Shown here: positions 1 to 8,915 of the stretch, in pieces | Layout: each line of letters begins with the position of its first letter | Numbering within the stretch: the stretch's first letter is position 1 | From: Cytophagales bacterium WSM2-2 | GTDB lineage: Bacteria > Bacteroidota > Bacteroidia > Cytophagales > Cyclobacteriaceae | Direction of reading: 5' to 3' | NCBI GenBank assembly: GCA_015472025.1 | Contig: BNHL01000001.1 | Location: forward strand, 2,654,001-2,718,000 | Length of the DNA: 64,000 bases | The notes under the pieces: model-generated | The model's input: the letters and a program-made list of their open reading frames with translations, nothing else | The model's database searches: none | Told to the model about the DNA's origin: nothing | Program-made: the position numbers and the translations under genes

Positions 1-40
1 TGGAAGCAATTTTTTCATATGTAAACTCACCAGTGTAAGG

Positions 41-247
41 TTAAGTGATCAAATAGCCCTGCGTTACGGAATCAGATTGATCGGAGTTCTTTACAATTTT
101 CGAATACTCCTGAAACGCTCTCTTAAGGGCCTCGTTTGGTTGGCTAGGATTTTGGATGAATTTTATGATAGAACCCCAACACTTATCAGACAGCGCAAGT
201 GGTATCGCCTTTAACTTCCTGAACGAATCAATTTCACTTTTATTCAT
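41..247 (-). CDS. Small hypothetical protein (68 aa)
   Basis: Short open frame with an ATG start, rich in Lys, Ser and Gln. It shows no signal peptide, membrane segment or motif that I recognise. It lies at the edge of the probable cargo region and points the same way as the two following small frames and the YwqK-like gene, so it may be part of that group. No function is proposed; the frame could be non-coding. Confidence 0.35.
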   Translation of the reverse strand: MNKSEIDSFRKLKAIPLALSDKCWGSIIKFIQNPSQPNEALKRAFQEYSKIVKNSDQSDSVTQGYLIT

Positions 248-289
248 AGCTGAAAACGATAGATTCGACTAGCTTGTTACTCCTTTGAT

Positions 290-391
290 TTAGAGTTCAT
301 CGACCATTGAATCAAAATCTCGAATTTCAAAGGGAGTCGTTCCCTTCTTCATTTCCTTCTTCACATCCTGTCGGGACTTGCTATTAGCCAT
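290..391 (-). CDS. Very small possible protein (33 aa)
   Basis: A 34-codon frame (ATG to TAA) that begins inside the 3' end of the 76-aa frame at 361-591 and reads MANSKSRQDVKKEMKKGTTP at its start. It is highly charged with a hydrophilic, probably helical N-terminus and an acidic end (SMVDEL). The short overlap with the upstream frame would suit translational coupling. Nothing else supports it and it may be chance. Confidence 0.2.
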   Translation of the reverse strand: MANSKSRQDVKKEMKKGTTPFEIRDFDSMVDEL

Positions 392-591
392 TCGCTTTGT
401 CCGCTTGCTCTTTTTTTATTTCGCAAGTGCTTCGAAAATGCTTTTCGCCCTTTTTTCTTCCAAAATTCCATCTCACGTCTTTTTTGTTCTACGTCTCTTA
501 CTATCTTTTCACTGGCCCGATTAATGTAATAAGTACCATAAAGAAGACCAACAATAAAAATGGTGCCAGCTATGATACTAATTAGACTCAT
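361..591 (-). CDS. Small single-pass membrane protein (76 aa)
   Basis: An N-terminal hydrophobic segment (about residues 3-22, ISIIAGTIFIVGLLYGTYYI) is followed by a highly basic, charged helical region (residues 25-63) rich in Lys, Arg and Glu. This looks like a membrane-anchored peptide with a cytoplasmic coiled or basic tail. It lies about 20 bp downstream of the YwqK-like lipoprotein gene on the same strand and may be co-transcribed with it. The family is not recognised. Confidence 0.45.
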   Translation of the reverse strand: MSLISIIAGTIFIVGLLYGTYYINRASEKIVRDVEQKRREMEFWKKKGRKAFSKHLRNKKRASGQSEWLIASPDRM

Positions 592-611
592 TTGTTATAT
601 GATAAGGATCG

Positions 612-1514
612 TTACAATCGAACCCCTCTGTATGTCTGGCTTTTTACTCCCGATGCAACAATAACATACTCATTCTTTGTCAGTTTTTTAATCGTGTAGC
701 GGTGAAAACTATAAGTCAGAACCCCAGCTTCAATGGAGTAAAAAACCTTCCCCTTGTTGTCCTTACTTTTTGCAAAGCCATCTTTAAAGTATTCGATTTC
801 AACTGAATTATTTATAAGCCAGCGTCCAACCAGTGTTACGTTCTTTCCGTTATCGTACTCTTCTTGCGCGAATAACTCTCCGGTTGTGTTATTGGTTATC
901 CAAGAGCCATGCTTCAAACCCGAAGCATAAGATCCCTGCCTAAAAAGTGTACCATTTTCAAAGTACTCAGTATAGGGGCCGTTATACTCTCCATTTGTGA
1001 ACTCGGCCTCGATTCTCTTTTTTCCGTTTGGGTAGAACAGTATGCTGGGACCGTCTTTCTGGTCGTCCTTTGTAGAAAATTGCTCAGAAATCTGGCCATT
1101 CTCCAGCCACACACTTACCGGACCGTTTCGATTGTTTTTCGAATAAACCGCTTCACTTTGCTTCTTGCCACTTTTGAAGAATCTCTCTACTTTTCCCTCT
1201 AGTGAGTCATTGACCAAATGCGCCAATTCCTGCAACGAGCCATCGTCATTATAAATTTTCCATTCGCCTACGCGCCGATTCCTCTCATAAGTACCATCGA
1301 TGTTCAATTGCCCGTTAGAATACCAGCGCTTATAGAAACCGTCTTTCAATTGACTGCCGTTAGAGGTTTCCGTGTATTGAAATCGTTCCACCAATTTTCC
1401 GGTCAGTGGATCCTTGAGTTCGTTTTCTTTTCGTCCGTTGCAGTTCGTGAATAAACTACCAACGATAAAGGCAAGAATTGATGATTTAGCGAATGAGGAA
1501 AAGCACATAGTGGT
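612..1514 (-). CDS. YwqK/MORN-repeat lipoprotein-like protein
   Basis: The protein contains repeated units of the type W-x-NGQ-x(n)-G-x-Y and YxNGxxxxEG (for example SNGQLNIDGTYERN and YPNGKKRIEAEFTNGEYNGP), typical of MORN repeats in proteins annotated as YwqK-family antitoxins. Family members often act as immunity or antitoxin partners, but that role is only borrowed from annotation. I prefer the ATG giving MTTMCFSS (about 300 aa) to an upstream ATG 14 codons earlier, because it places a hydrophobic export signal at the N-terminus followed by Cys in FTNCNG, a possible but non-classical lipobox. It is divergent from the XRE gene at 1606, sharing a short palindromic intergenic region. It is likely transposon cargo. 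Confidence 0.7.
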   Translation of the reverse strand, partial: TTMCFSSFAKSSILAFIVGSLFTNCNGRKENELKDPLTGKLVERFQYTETSNGSQLKDGFYKRWYSNGQLNIDGTYERNRRVGEWKIYNDDGSLQELAHLVNDSLEGKVERFFKSGKKQSEAVYSKNNRNGPVSVWLENGQISEQFSTKDDQKDGPSILFYPNGKKRIEAEFTNGEYNGPYTEYFENGTLFRQGSYASGLKHGSWITNNTTGELFAQEEYDNGKNVTLVGRWLINNSVEIEYFKDGFAKSKDNKGKVFYSIEAGVLTYSFHRYTIKKLTKNEYVIVASGVKSQTYRGVRL

Positions 1515-1554
1515 CATTTCTTTTGGCCTAAAAATAAGAATAAATAATAAAAAC

Positions 1555-1568
1555 ACACATATATGTGT
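1555..1568. promoter_or_regulatory. 14-bp palindrome between YwqK-like and XRE genes
   Basis: ACACATATATGTGT is a perfect palindrome in the 91-bp gap between two divergent genes, 38 bp before the XRE start codon. A small helix-turn-helix protein encoded next door makes an operator for autoregulation plausible. The sequence is low in complexity, so chance is possible. Confidence 0.4.
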
Positions 1569-1605
1569 TAATCAAAACCTAAGCCTTTTTTGACTTTCGA
1601 CCCTG

Positions 1606-1833
1606 ATGACTAAGATCAGGGATCCCAAGTTGCTGCAACAGTTTGGAAAGCATTTAAAAGAACTCCGTAAGCAAAAAGGCCTTTCGCAAGAAGAGTTAGC
1701 CAACGATTCCGACATACCCATAAATCAAATTGGCCGTATTGAAAGGGGTGAAATAAATCCTTCGCTGAGCACGCTAAATTCAATCGCAAAAGCCTGCCGG
1801 TTGTCGCTATCAAAATTCTTCGAAGGGCTTTAG
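1606..1833 (+). CDS. XRE-family helix-turn-helix regulator (75 aa)
   Basis: The whole protein is one HTH_3/XRE domain: KHLKELRKQKGLSQEELAND, then IPINQIGRIERGEINPSLSTL and LNSIAKACRLSLSKFF. This is the compact single-domain type common beside toxin-antitoxin, defence and mobile-element genes in Bacteroidota. It is transcribed toward the 3' end of the tniQ operon (convergent, 206 bp gap) and divergent from the YwqK-like gene. It probably represses its own divergent promoter region. Confidence 0.85.
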   Translation: MTKIRDPKLLQQFGKHLKELRKQKGLSQEELANDSDIPINQIGRIERGEINPSLSTLNSIAKACRLSLSKFFEGL

Positions 1834-2039
1834 TATTTTCATTTGAACTGAAGACAAATGGCCCGAGTAAAATTCTGTGGGTTACTTTTCAAATCGGTTC
1901 GCAGTACTCGCTTTTAATCTATCGCTAGAAATTCCACAACCTGATGTACTTCATTTCTTTGGTCTTTCGACCTTTCATAATTATTTAGTTTTTAAAATGT
2001 ATTTGCGCCCAAGAAAATTTGGTTCTTAACGGTAAACTG

Positions 2040-3689
2040 TTAGGCTGCCTTCAAAAGACTACTTCGCCTTGAATTAAACTCTTGATAACTTTCAGCAAGT
2101 GATTTGATGTATAATTTAATGGTTGCATGCATAGCAATTTGAGTTCGTTCGCGTTTAGTTAGGTGTGAGGCGATCAGCATTACCGATATTTTTCGTGGAA
2201 TCTGTAATGATACTAGATACTGTTTTATGTCACGTAGTTTGGATTTGAATTCTCTCGTATTTGGTGATGAAGTCTTGTGTCTACCCCTGAAACGTCTGCT
2301 GAACTTAGCATTTATATGGAGCATCCACTTGGAGTCTTTTTTTAATAGCCAACGGTATTCGGTTTTCATAATTTTTGCGCTTTTTTTGATGGAGAAGAAG
2401 CCTGGTGAGTTCAATTCATTTTTCCAGCGCTTTCTCCGTTCATCACGCAGCTTGATGAACTTTGCATGCTCATTTTTCTCGTTTCTCACTTTTCGATTGC
2501 ATATTTTGGCAATTGTACGCCGGCGAATCCCAAATTCCATTTCCAATTTTCTAAATGAAAATCCCTTCCTCACTTTCGCACGAATCATGTTCTGAACAAG
2601 CTGCCCGTGGTCTTTTATGACGAGCTTATGTGCTGAATTAAGTTTGAGAGAGACTAAAAAATTCATGCCGCAATTCGGACATTTCACTTTTGCGCCGGGT
2701 TCGGTTTTGTTGTTGACATAGACGCGAATCAAGTGTTTATTTTCAATGGCTTGATCGAATTTTTCGCAGAATTTATTGCAGCACACTACCGTTGATAATT
2801 CATGTTTCAACGTTATGTCTGATCTTGATTCCAAGAACCGGCCGAGGAAAGCATAGTTTTGCGGATTATATGGATGCATTTTCCCATTGAAAAGATTATT
2901 TACAATAATTGGACGGGACCGTATGACTTGAGCGAACGAGATGTTACTGCCTTCTAAAAAGTCAATGTAATCGCTTACTAATAATTTATTCAGTGAATAA
3001 GTGTTTTTCTTTATATTAAGTAACCCCTTTCTCTGGGCGAGCTCATAAAATGAGGTTAAGTCAACGGAGTGAGATTTGTCTAGAATTGCCTCTAGTTTTT
3101 TTGCTCCGTCCAGCATGATCGTCGATGGCCGTGTAACTGACTCACATTTATAACCAAATTTTTTAAGATCGCATTCATAGTAGTGACGTACATTGTAAAT
3201 TTCACGCGGTACCCTCCAATTCTCTAAAAGACATTCATGTTTTGTGCAGACCTGATGAAAGGGAATTGTGTGATTAATGTGCCAAAAACTTTCGCTGTAC
3301 TTGGAAAGTTCTTCTTCTGCGCAAGAGCGACAATACGAGAATTCTGAGACATCTACATCGATTTTCACAAATCTCATTGACGAACCTCGCCCATACATCA
3401 TAAAGGAGTATAGTGCACGAGCAGCCTTTGCGTCCATGAATGCACTGTAGAGTGAATACAATGTGTGACTTATTAAAATATTTTCAGCATTAAGTAAGGA
3501 AATCTGCGCGATTTTTTTTGCGAAGTTTTCAAGGTCAAACGGCAATCTTTGATTAACCGGATGAGCGTAACTGTTGAAGAATGTCTTAGAGATATACTGG
3601 TAGTTCGACCCTGTATGCCGGCGGTGTCGGCAAATGAGAGAATAAAAACTTTCCTGGTTAAACGGTGGACTGAGAAAAGAAACGGTCAT
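2040..3689 (-). CDS. tniQ: TniQ/TnsD-family transposon targeting protein (second copy)
   Basis: 549 aa. The N-terminal TniQ domain carries the zinc-binding pattern C120-x2-C123 ... WH137 ... C148-x2-H151 (CRSC and CTKH motifs). A second Cys cluster (CCNKFCEK and CPNCGMNF) and a C-terminal TnsD-like half with a helix-turn-helix (FSFRKLEMEFGIRRRTIAKIC) and the EYRWLLKKDSKWM motif follow. TnsD proteins bind the attachment site and recruit TnsC. The ATG overlaps the preceding tniQ stop by ATGA, so the two are translationally coupled. At this length it resembles a DNA-binding TnsD rather than the short TniQ of CRISPR-associated elements. Its own target is unknown. Confidence 0.9.
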   Translation of the reverse strand: MTVSFLSPPFNQESFYSLICRHRRHTGSNYQYISKTFFNSYAHPVNQRLPFDLENFAKKIAQISLLNAENILISHTLYSLYSAFMDAKAARALYSFMMYGRGSSMRFVKIDVDVSEFSYCRSCAEEELSKYSESFWHINHTIPFHQVCTKHECLLENWRVPREIYNVRHYYECDLKKFGYKCESVTRPSTIMLDGAKKLEAILDKSHSVDLTSFYELAQRKGLLNIKKNTYSLNKLLVSDYIDFLEGSNISFAQVIRSRPIIVNNLFNGKMHPYNPQNYAFLGRFLESRSDITLKHELSTVVCCNKFCEKFDQAIENKHLIRVYVNNKTEPGAKVKCPNCGMNFLVSLKLNSAHKLVIKDHGQLVQNMIRAKVRKGFSFRKLEMEFGIRRRTIAKICNRKVRNEKNEHAKFIKLRDERRKRWKNELNSPGFFSIKKSAKIMKTEYRWLLKKDSKWMLHINAKFSRRFRGRHKTSSPNTREFKSKLRDIKQYLVSLQIPRKISVMLIASHLTKRERTQIAMHATIKLYIKSLAESYQEFNSRRSSLLKAA

Positions 3690-5491
3690 TTCAATTTTTT
3701 GTTAATAAGTGTTTCTGCACTAAGAGTCAGCCTACGCAAATTTGACTTTGACAATATTGCCGATCGACTCAAGCGAACATTGAGCTTTTCCAGCTCATTA
3801 ATAGAGATTTTGATTTTGCGCAGCTGATATGTCTCGCTATTCTCCATAACTGATTCGATAAAGCGCATGCTTTGTAGAAGTTGACGTGTCGCCCTTTTTG
3901 TTAAACTGAATTTAGCCGTAGATATTGATCGTATCATCAGGGATTTGCTTATCCGCCTTGGGTAATTGTGAACAAGGAGTTCATAATTGTTTTTTAATTC
4001 TTGGAGAATCTCTTTGTCAACTTCGTTCCAATTTATAGATGATTGAATGGTTTTCGTTTTTCGAGCAAACAACTGGTTTGTGTTTAGCAGCCAATCTTTG
4101 TCGTTTAGGTATAACCATCGATAAACTTTAGGGTGAGAGTTTCGTACTTGCATCACCGCATCACCTAAGTTGGATTCTAAGGACTCGGTCCAACTTGTTC
4201 TTATTTTTTTTCGCTTTTGTTCAAATGAAATTGTCGATGGAAGACTCAAAGGCCTTTCTCGTAGGCTCCGTACGGTGCGGATGTCTACCCCGAGAATCTT
4301 TGAAATCTTATATGAAGTCAAATTCTCGGTTAACAGCTGATCGAATTTTTTCATCCAGATAGGCCCATAAGTCACAATCTTGGTAGTTTGTACTCGATTA
4401 CCCGGGCTTCCTGAATTGACCTTGAAATACTTCTTATAGATCATTCCACAACTGCATGTGAAGTAGGATACCTCTTGCTTTAATTTGGTGTCATATTTTA
4501 AGAAGTAGTTCGAAATCACCGGCTGTAGAAAATGACCAGAAGCTTTGTTAAGACACGGCCAAGGTCCGCTTCCATAAGTTGGACGTGGATTGATTGGCTC
4601 GAGAGTCTCAAGAGCAATTTGGAAAAAGAGATGCCTTAGAGGATTCAGGATTTTTTCTGGCTTGTGTATTAAGGGTTCAATATATTCCCGCAGAGTAATT
4701 TTACCTGCACCTTTGAAGATCAGCTCTTCGACATTTTGTTTGCCGAAACGAGAGATTATTTTTTCGATAAGCAAGTCATAGTTAATGAAGCTGCCTCGAT
4801 TGTACCCTAGTTCAAGTATTCGTGAATTGTATTTGAGATTTTCGATTGATAATTTTTTTCCGTTGAGTAAATCCGAAGCTTTTTCGCTGATAGTTTTAAT
4901 TAAGTCATTTTTATTTTCTTGAAATGATAGCTCACCGAGCTCTCTTGGTTCGCGTGGAAGAAATAATTTGTAAGGACTGTGAAATGGAAAGGGTAAGCGA
5001 AAAAACTTCAATTGATAATTATGCAAGGGACAAACATAAATTGGCAGTTGATGAACCCTGTGCCAATAAATCTGGAGGTACGTTTGGAAGTCGTCAATGG
5101 CACATTGAGGACAGTACTTTGGAAATTCGTTAACGGGCACGTCAGATCCGTTAATGCCAATAGTTGAGCAGATGTTTGCCGCTCCTTGTCCACGGAGCTT
5201 CTTTAAGACTTTTTGGTCGGTTCCGACGGCGATGAAATTTCTATAAAATGGAAATGGAGTAAGTTGTTCTATGATGTCTTCTATACTTAAAGCCAAAAGA
5301 TGATAAGTATTAAAGTTAAATTCATTTAGATGTTTTGGAAAAAGGATTGGTAGAGTGTTTATTCTAACGGTGTCTCCAAAGACATCGTCAAGCAATTGTC
5401 GGGAGCTTCTAGCCCCACTCAGCACGCCATATCTTAGTACAAGACTTTTGAAGATTTCATCAGGCAATGGCTGGGGGAAGAAGTGTACCAT
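3686..5491 (-). CDS. tnsD: TniQ/TnsD-family transposon targeting protein (first copy)
   Basis: 601 aa. The TniQ domain has C127-x2-C130, then YWHRVHQLPIYVC with C154 and H157, the classic zinc site. Another Cys pair (TCSCGMIYKK) precedes a C-terminal TnsD region with a helix-turn-helix (TSYKISKILGVDIRTVRSLR) and the diagnostic VYRWLYLNDKDWLL motif near residue 470. This is the best candidate for the protein that recognises the chromosomal attachment site and loads TnsC. Its ATG overlaps the tnsC stop (TAATG), so both are likely made in step. Length is slightly above E. coli TnsD (about 508 aa). Confidence 0.92.
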   Translation of the reverse strand: MVHFFPQPLPDEIFKSLVLRYGVLSGARSSRQLLDDVFGDTVRINTLPILFPKHLNEFNFNTYHLLALSIEDIIEQLTPFPFYRNFIAVGTDQKVLKKLRGQGAANICSTIGINGSDVPVNEFPKYCPQCAIDDFQTYLQIYWHRVHQLPIYVCPLHNYQLKFFRLPFPFHSPYKLFLPREPRELGELSFQENKNDLIKTISEKASDLLNGKKLSIENLKYNSRILELGYNRGSFINYDLLIEKIISRFGKQNVEELIFKGAGKITLREYIEPLIHKPEKILNPLRHLFFQIALETLEPINPRPTYGSGPWPCLNKASGHFLQPVISNYFLKYDTKLKQEVSYFTCSCGMIYKKYFKVNSGSPGNRVQTTKIVTYGPIWMKKFDQLLTENLTSYKISKILGVDIRTVRSLRERPLSLPSTISFEQKRKKIRTSWTESLESNLGDAVMQVRNSHPKVYRWLYLNDKDWLLNTNQLFARKTKTIQSSINWNEVDKEILQELKNNYELLVHNYPRRISKSLMIRSISTAKFSLTKRATRQLLQSMRFIESVMENSETYQLRKIKISINELEKLNVRLSRSAILSKSNLRRLTLSAETLINKKLK

Positions 5492-6837
5492 TATCGAAGC
5501 GTGAATATTTCGGAGATATCAGGAATAATTCCGTTCTCTTTAAAAATGCTGTATATTTTATTTGGTGTTTCGTAGTTTCGAGTAAGATCAAGTAGTTCTG
5601 ATTTTTGTACGGATTTTCTATTTCCATTCTTTCGCTGTGCTGGGCTTTTTTTAACTTTCGGATTGCCCTCCTGCTTCTTCGTCGAGTCATCCCTAACTCC
5701 GTCCTCAATTTTTTCAATCCTAAGGAGATCTGAGAATTTACTTAGAATTTCAACGTTGTAATTAATAATGCCGTACATGACCAAGTTGGTGGTTGAGAAC
5801 AAGTTTTTAGCAACAACCGCCAAGTCTCTTTGCTCAATTATGTCCTTTCCAGAATGGATGCAAACTTTCTGGACTTCAGAGTGCAGCATTTTCAACATTC
5901 TGGGAACCCCTGCGCAGAGATCATAGTAAGTATTTTTGATCTCATCAGTTAAGGGTTGGCCAGGATTTAAAACATTGCAATTCCACAAGTGCTCTATGAA
6001 AAAACCCCACACTTCATCTTTTTCAAAACGTTGCCACTTGTATCCCTGTGAACGTGTTGCCAGTTGGAAATTTCCACAAAGTATTTCTTCGACATCCAGA
6101 GAACCAAGAAAGACAAAAGGAACTCCAACTCGATTAGTTAGATATTTGATGAATCGCAATGTTAATTCGCTGGGGCCAGCCTTGGATTTGCGTAAGTCTT
6201 GTAGCTCGTCCACAACGATGGTACCGATCATGTGGCAGATAACTTTTTTCCGGACTTGCTCCAAAAGTTCCCATTCTGTACAATTCTGAAATTGCGTCGC
6301 GTATTTGGACCCAATTGCGAGATCCAGTTCTTCGAAAATGGCTTTACATAGTTCTTTTCTCGATCCTATGTGGGACGCTTCCACCACTATAATTGGCACT
6401 TGTTTTACACCAATTGATTGATGAACAATTTTCCGCGGAAATAATTTTAAGATCTTTTTTAGCACAGTTGTCTTTCCAGTGCCAGCAATACCCGCCAAGT
6501 ATGAGCCAAAGACTGTCTCTTGAGTCATTATATGATCAGCCATCATTCTTTCGAAGTTTTCTTCGGTGATGCCTTCGCTAAGGAGTTGCTGAATTAAATT
6601 ATCCGGTGTGCGAGTTCGCAGACTTTCCACCATCTTAGAATAAACTCTCACGAAGAAATAATAGTGGTCAGGCAAGGCTATAAAAAAATCAGTTATAATG
6701 CGTTCGGCATTTTGAATTTTAGAACCATCAGAAGAATCTGGAGAGAAAACTGGATTTTTAGAAATGAATTTAGAGAACGCCACCTTATCCAACATAGGCG
6801 GTAAACTTGAAATGAAGATATTTTCGTTAGAGTCCAT
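5491..6837 (-). CDS. tnsC: TnsC-type AAA+ transposition regulator
   Basis: About 448 aa from the ATG giving MDSNENIF; a TTG six codons earlier is possible. It carries Walker A GIAGTGKTT near residues 116-124, Walker B TIVVDELQD, and a sensor-like VFLGSLD. The family polymerises on target DNA, connects TniQ to the TnsAB transposase and provides target immunity. The C-terminal tail (about 70 residues) is basic and low complexity (KKQEGNPKVKKSPAQRKNGN), possibly the segment that contacts TnsA or DNA. The start overlaps the tnsB 3' end by 11 nt, as expected for an operon. Confidence 0.93.
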   Translation of the reverse strand: MDSNENIFISSLPPMLDKVAFSKFISKNPVFSPDSSDGSKIQNAERIITDFFIALPDHYYFFVRVYSKMVESLRTRTPDNLIQQLLSEGITEENFERMMADHIMTQETVFGSYLAGIAGTGKTTVLKKILKLFPRKIVHQSIGVKQVPIIVVEASHIGSRKELCKAIFEELDLAIGSKYATQFQNCTEWELLEQVRKKVICHMIGTIVVDELQDLRKSKAGPSELTLRFIKYLTNRVGVPFVFLGSLDVEEILCGNFQLATRSQGYKWQRFEKDEVWGFFIEHLWNCNVLNPGQPLTDEIKNTYYDLCAGVPRMLKMLHSEVQKVCIHSGKDIIEQRDLAVVAKNLFSTTNLVMYGIINYNVEILSKFSDLLRIEKIEDGVRDDSTKKQEGNPKVKKSPAQRKNGNRKSVQKSELLDLTRNYETPNKIYSIFKENGIIPDISEIFTLR

Positions 6838-8911
6838 TTTGACGCAGTTGTTCAATGAAGCTTGGCATTTTTAAGGAATCCTTTGCAGGTGCTTTCGAAA
6901 TTGCGGCCCCCTTTGGCGCATGAATTTTTTTGGCGAATGGCCCCTGTTTTTTATAGTGAGTTTTGTCAACCGCACGAGTAGAATTCGCGCTTTTAATGTC
7001 GACTGTTCTTCCGTTTGCATTTTTTCTTGCTATTGCGCGTTGAATTATGCCCTCTTGAAATTTAATTTTTTCTGCTGCCGCAGTTAGTCGATCTGGCTCG
7101 GCTAATCGTTTTTTAACACGACGTTTGTCTCGGTTAAGCATCAATTCCCAAAATGATCGCACGTGGACGTCATTTTGAATAGGTTTTAATTGATGAAATG
7201 AATTCTGATAACGGAAGTATACTTGGGAAGTGTCTGACGCGTCAAACGATAATGAGGCCTTGTGTCTTTTTCCTCCAAATCTCATTTCATTAAAAGCCGT
7301 TAAGCCATCTTCTGTGACAGGTGTCCATTTGTACCCCTGAAAGAGAATACCTCCTTTGTCAAATGAGCAATCTTTTTGTTCTAATAGTTTTATTCTGAGT
7401 TCTTCTGGATTCTCATAAAGTAGAGACTCAAGATTATTGTCGATACCGAAATTCCAGATGTTTAGTGCTGTTGGATAGAGTTCACAAGCTTCCATTTCTT
7501 TAGTTAGAGGATAACCTTCAATTGGTTCGTGTTTAATAAAATAGAGAATTTCCTTCACCATTATTGCAAGAATCTCCTCATAGTTAAGAACGGCCTCAAG
7601 TCTTGCATCCGGTGAAATACGTGGCGAATCTTTTTTATTAACAAGACCATATCCCTCGAGAGTGCCTGCAATTTTTTTCAAGAGTTTACCAATATGACGT
7701 TCAATAATGCTTTTCATATCAGGTCTGAAACTCTCCGCATTATCCACTTGAATGTGAAGGTTGTTTATGACTGATTTCGCCTTGGGACCTAAGAGCAGTC
7801 CTCGGTCTGCAAATATTCTAGCGGCCAGATGCTCTACTGGCCAATCCGCTGCGTTCATGTCGTGAATGCCTAATGACCTGCACCATTTTTCCTTATCGGT
7901 TACGCAATTTACCATCGTCAATGATGCAGTCTCGTAACTTGCAGAGTCTGGAACTAAGGAGATTCCCATCGGCATTGATGAGAATGAGTCGACCATCAGA
8001 AATAACGTGAGGCGTCCGATGTATGTATTTGGGATAACCATCGAAAGCGAGTGAGTATCATCTTTCGTGCTATCAAATTGTGCTTCGGAACCCGGTCCGA
8101 AAATCATTTTCCTCGCACTGCCGGTAAGACTTCGATAATCTTTGTTGAATCGAATTTCGCCTACTGCATCGAGCTTGGATTGTTCACTGAATTGGATTTT
8201 TAGTCCCCAATGAAGGAACTGTTTAAACGTTGGGTACTTCTCTTTGCCGAGGTAGTGCTTCGTATAGAATTTGTCATAGGCTTCTCTTTGTGCGGCATGA
8301 TTATTTTTGACCTTATGTTTCCGATAAAATTTTTGAATACGCCTTTTGTCTTCCCGTGTAAGCGACATTTCATGACCTGATTCATACTGAGGCTTTCGTC
8401 CAAGGCGTTTATTTTTTACTTGGCGCTCTTTACCAGCGCCACCTGAATTTCGGTAGTTGGGGAGAAGCCCATTATTCACTTCGCCTGAAGCCTGATATCT
8501 TAGAACAGCCGATATTACCTTATACTTTGTAATTTTTTTCTTTTGCCTTGTTTCGTCATCGACCTGACTCCTCTCTTTAATTATCTCGGCCGCTTTTAAT
8601 GCAACCCACTTCTTATCATAACACTTCGGTTTAGTATTAATGATCGTAGAAATCAAATCCAGTCTTTCGTCACGAATATTTTTATCTGAGTCGGAGATAT
8701 CATCCTCGTCAGTAAAAATTTTAAAAGGATCAGATTTTTGAAGCTTATGAGTGCTGATCATTTCTTTGAATGCCTCGTGCTCTACCCAATGCGGACCAGA
8801 AAGACGCTCGCCCTTATTGTTTAAGTTTATATAGTAAGTGTAATCGTAATCTTTGTAGAGCTCTCGCTTGTATGAATTTGTTTTTTGCTCGTTGTAGATG
8901 CGGTAGCTCAT
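6827..8911 (-). CDS. tnsB: TnsB-type DDE transposase
   Basis: 694 aa, close to E. coli TnsB (702 aa). The RNase H-like catalytic core shows D280 (AQFDSTKDD), D369 (IFADRG) and E404 (SIIERHIG), spaced almost exactly as the TnsB triad. The N-terminal third contains DNA-binding helices that should recognise the AATAAAGT sites at the transposon ends, and the basic C-terminal tail (APKGAAISKAPAKDSLKMPS) is the usual TnsC contact region. It cuts and joins the 3' ends of the element. tnsA ends 4 bp upstream. Confidence 0.95.
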   Translation of the reverse strand: MSYRIYNEQKTNSYKRELYKDYDYTYYINLNNKGERLSGPHWVEHEAFKEMISTHKLQKSDPFKIFTDEDDISDSDKNIRDERLDLISTIINTKPKCYDKKWVALKAAEIIKERSQVDDETRQKKKITKYKVISAVLRYQASGEVNNGLLPNYRNSGGAGKERQVKNKRLGRKPQYESGHEMSLTREDKRRIQKFYRKHKVKNNHAAQREAYDKFYTKHYLGKEKYPTFKQFLHWGLKIQFSEQSKLDAVGEIRFNKDYRSLTGSARKMIFGPGSEAQFDSTKDDTHSLSMVIPNTYIGRLTLFLMVDSFSSMPMGISLVPDSASYETASLTMVNCVTDKEKWCRSLGIHDMNAADWPVEHLAARIFADRGLLLGPKAKSVINNLHIQVDNAESFRPDMKSIIERHIGKLLKKIAGTLEGYGLVNKKDSPRISPDARLEAVLNYEEILAIMVKEILYFIKHEPIEGYPLTKEMEACELYPTALNIWNFGIDNNLESLLYENPEELRIKLLEQKDCSFDKGGILFQGYKWTPVTEDGLTAFNEMRFGGKRHKASLSFDASDTSQVYFRYQNSFHQLKPIQNDVHVRSFWELMLNRDKRRVKKRLAEPDRLTAAAEKIKFQEGIIQRAIARKNANGRTVDIKSANSTRAVDKTHYKKQGPFAKKIHAPKGAAISKAPAKDSLKMPSFIEQLRQNGL

Positions 8912-8915
8912 AAAT

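Noticed and set aside
1876-1894. TGTGGGTTACTTTTCAAAT as a possible left terminus of the Tn7-like element
   Set aside because: It matches the right terminus in 14 of 19 bases and has the right orientation, but the five bases before it (AATTC) do not match the GCTGG flank at the right end, and no AATAAAGT-type site follows within the next 160 bp.
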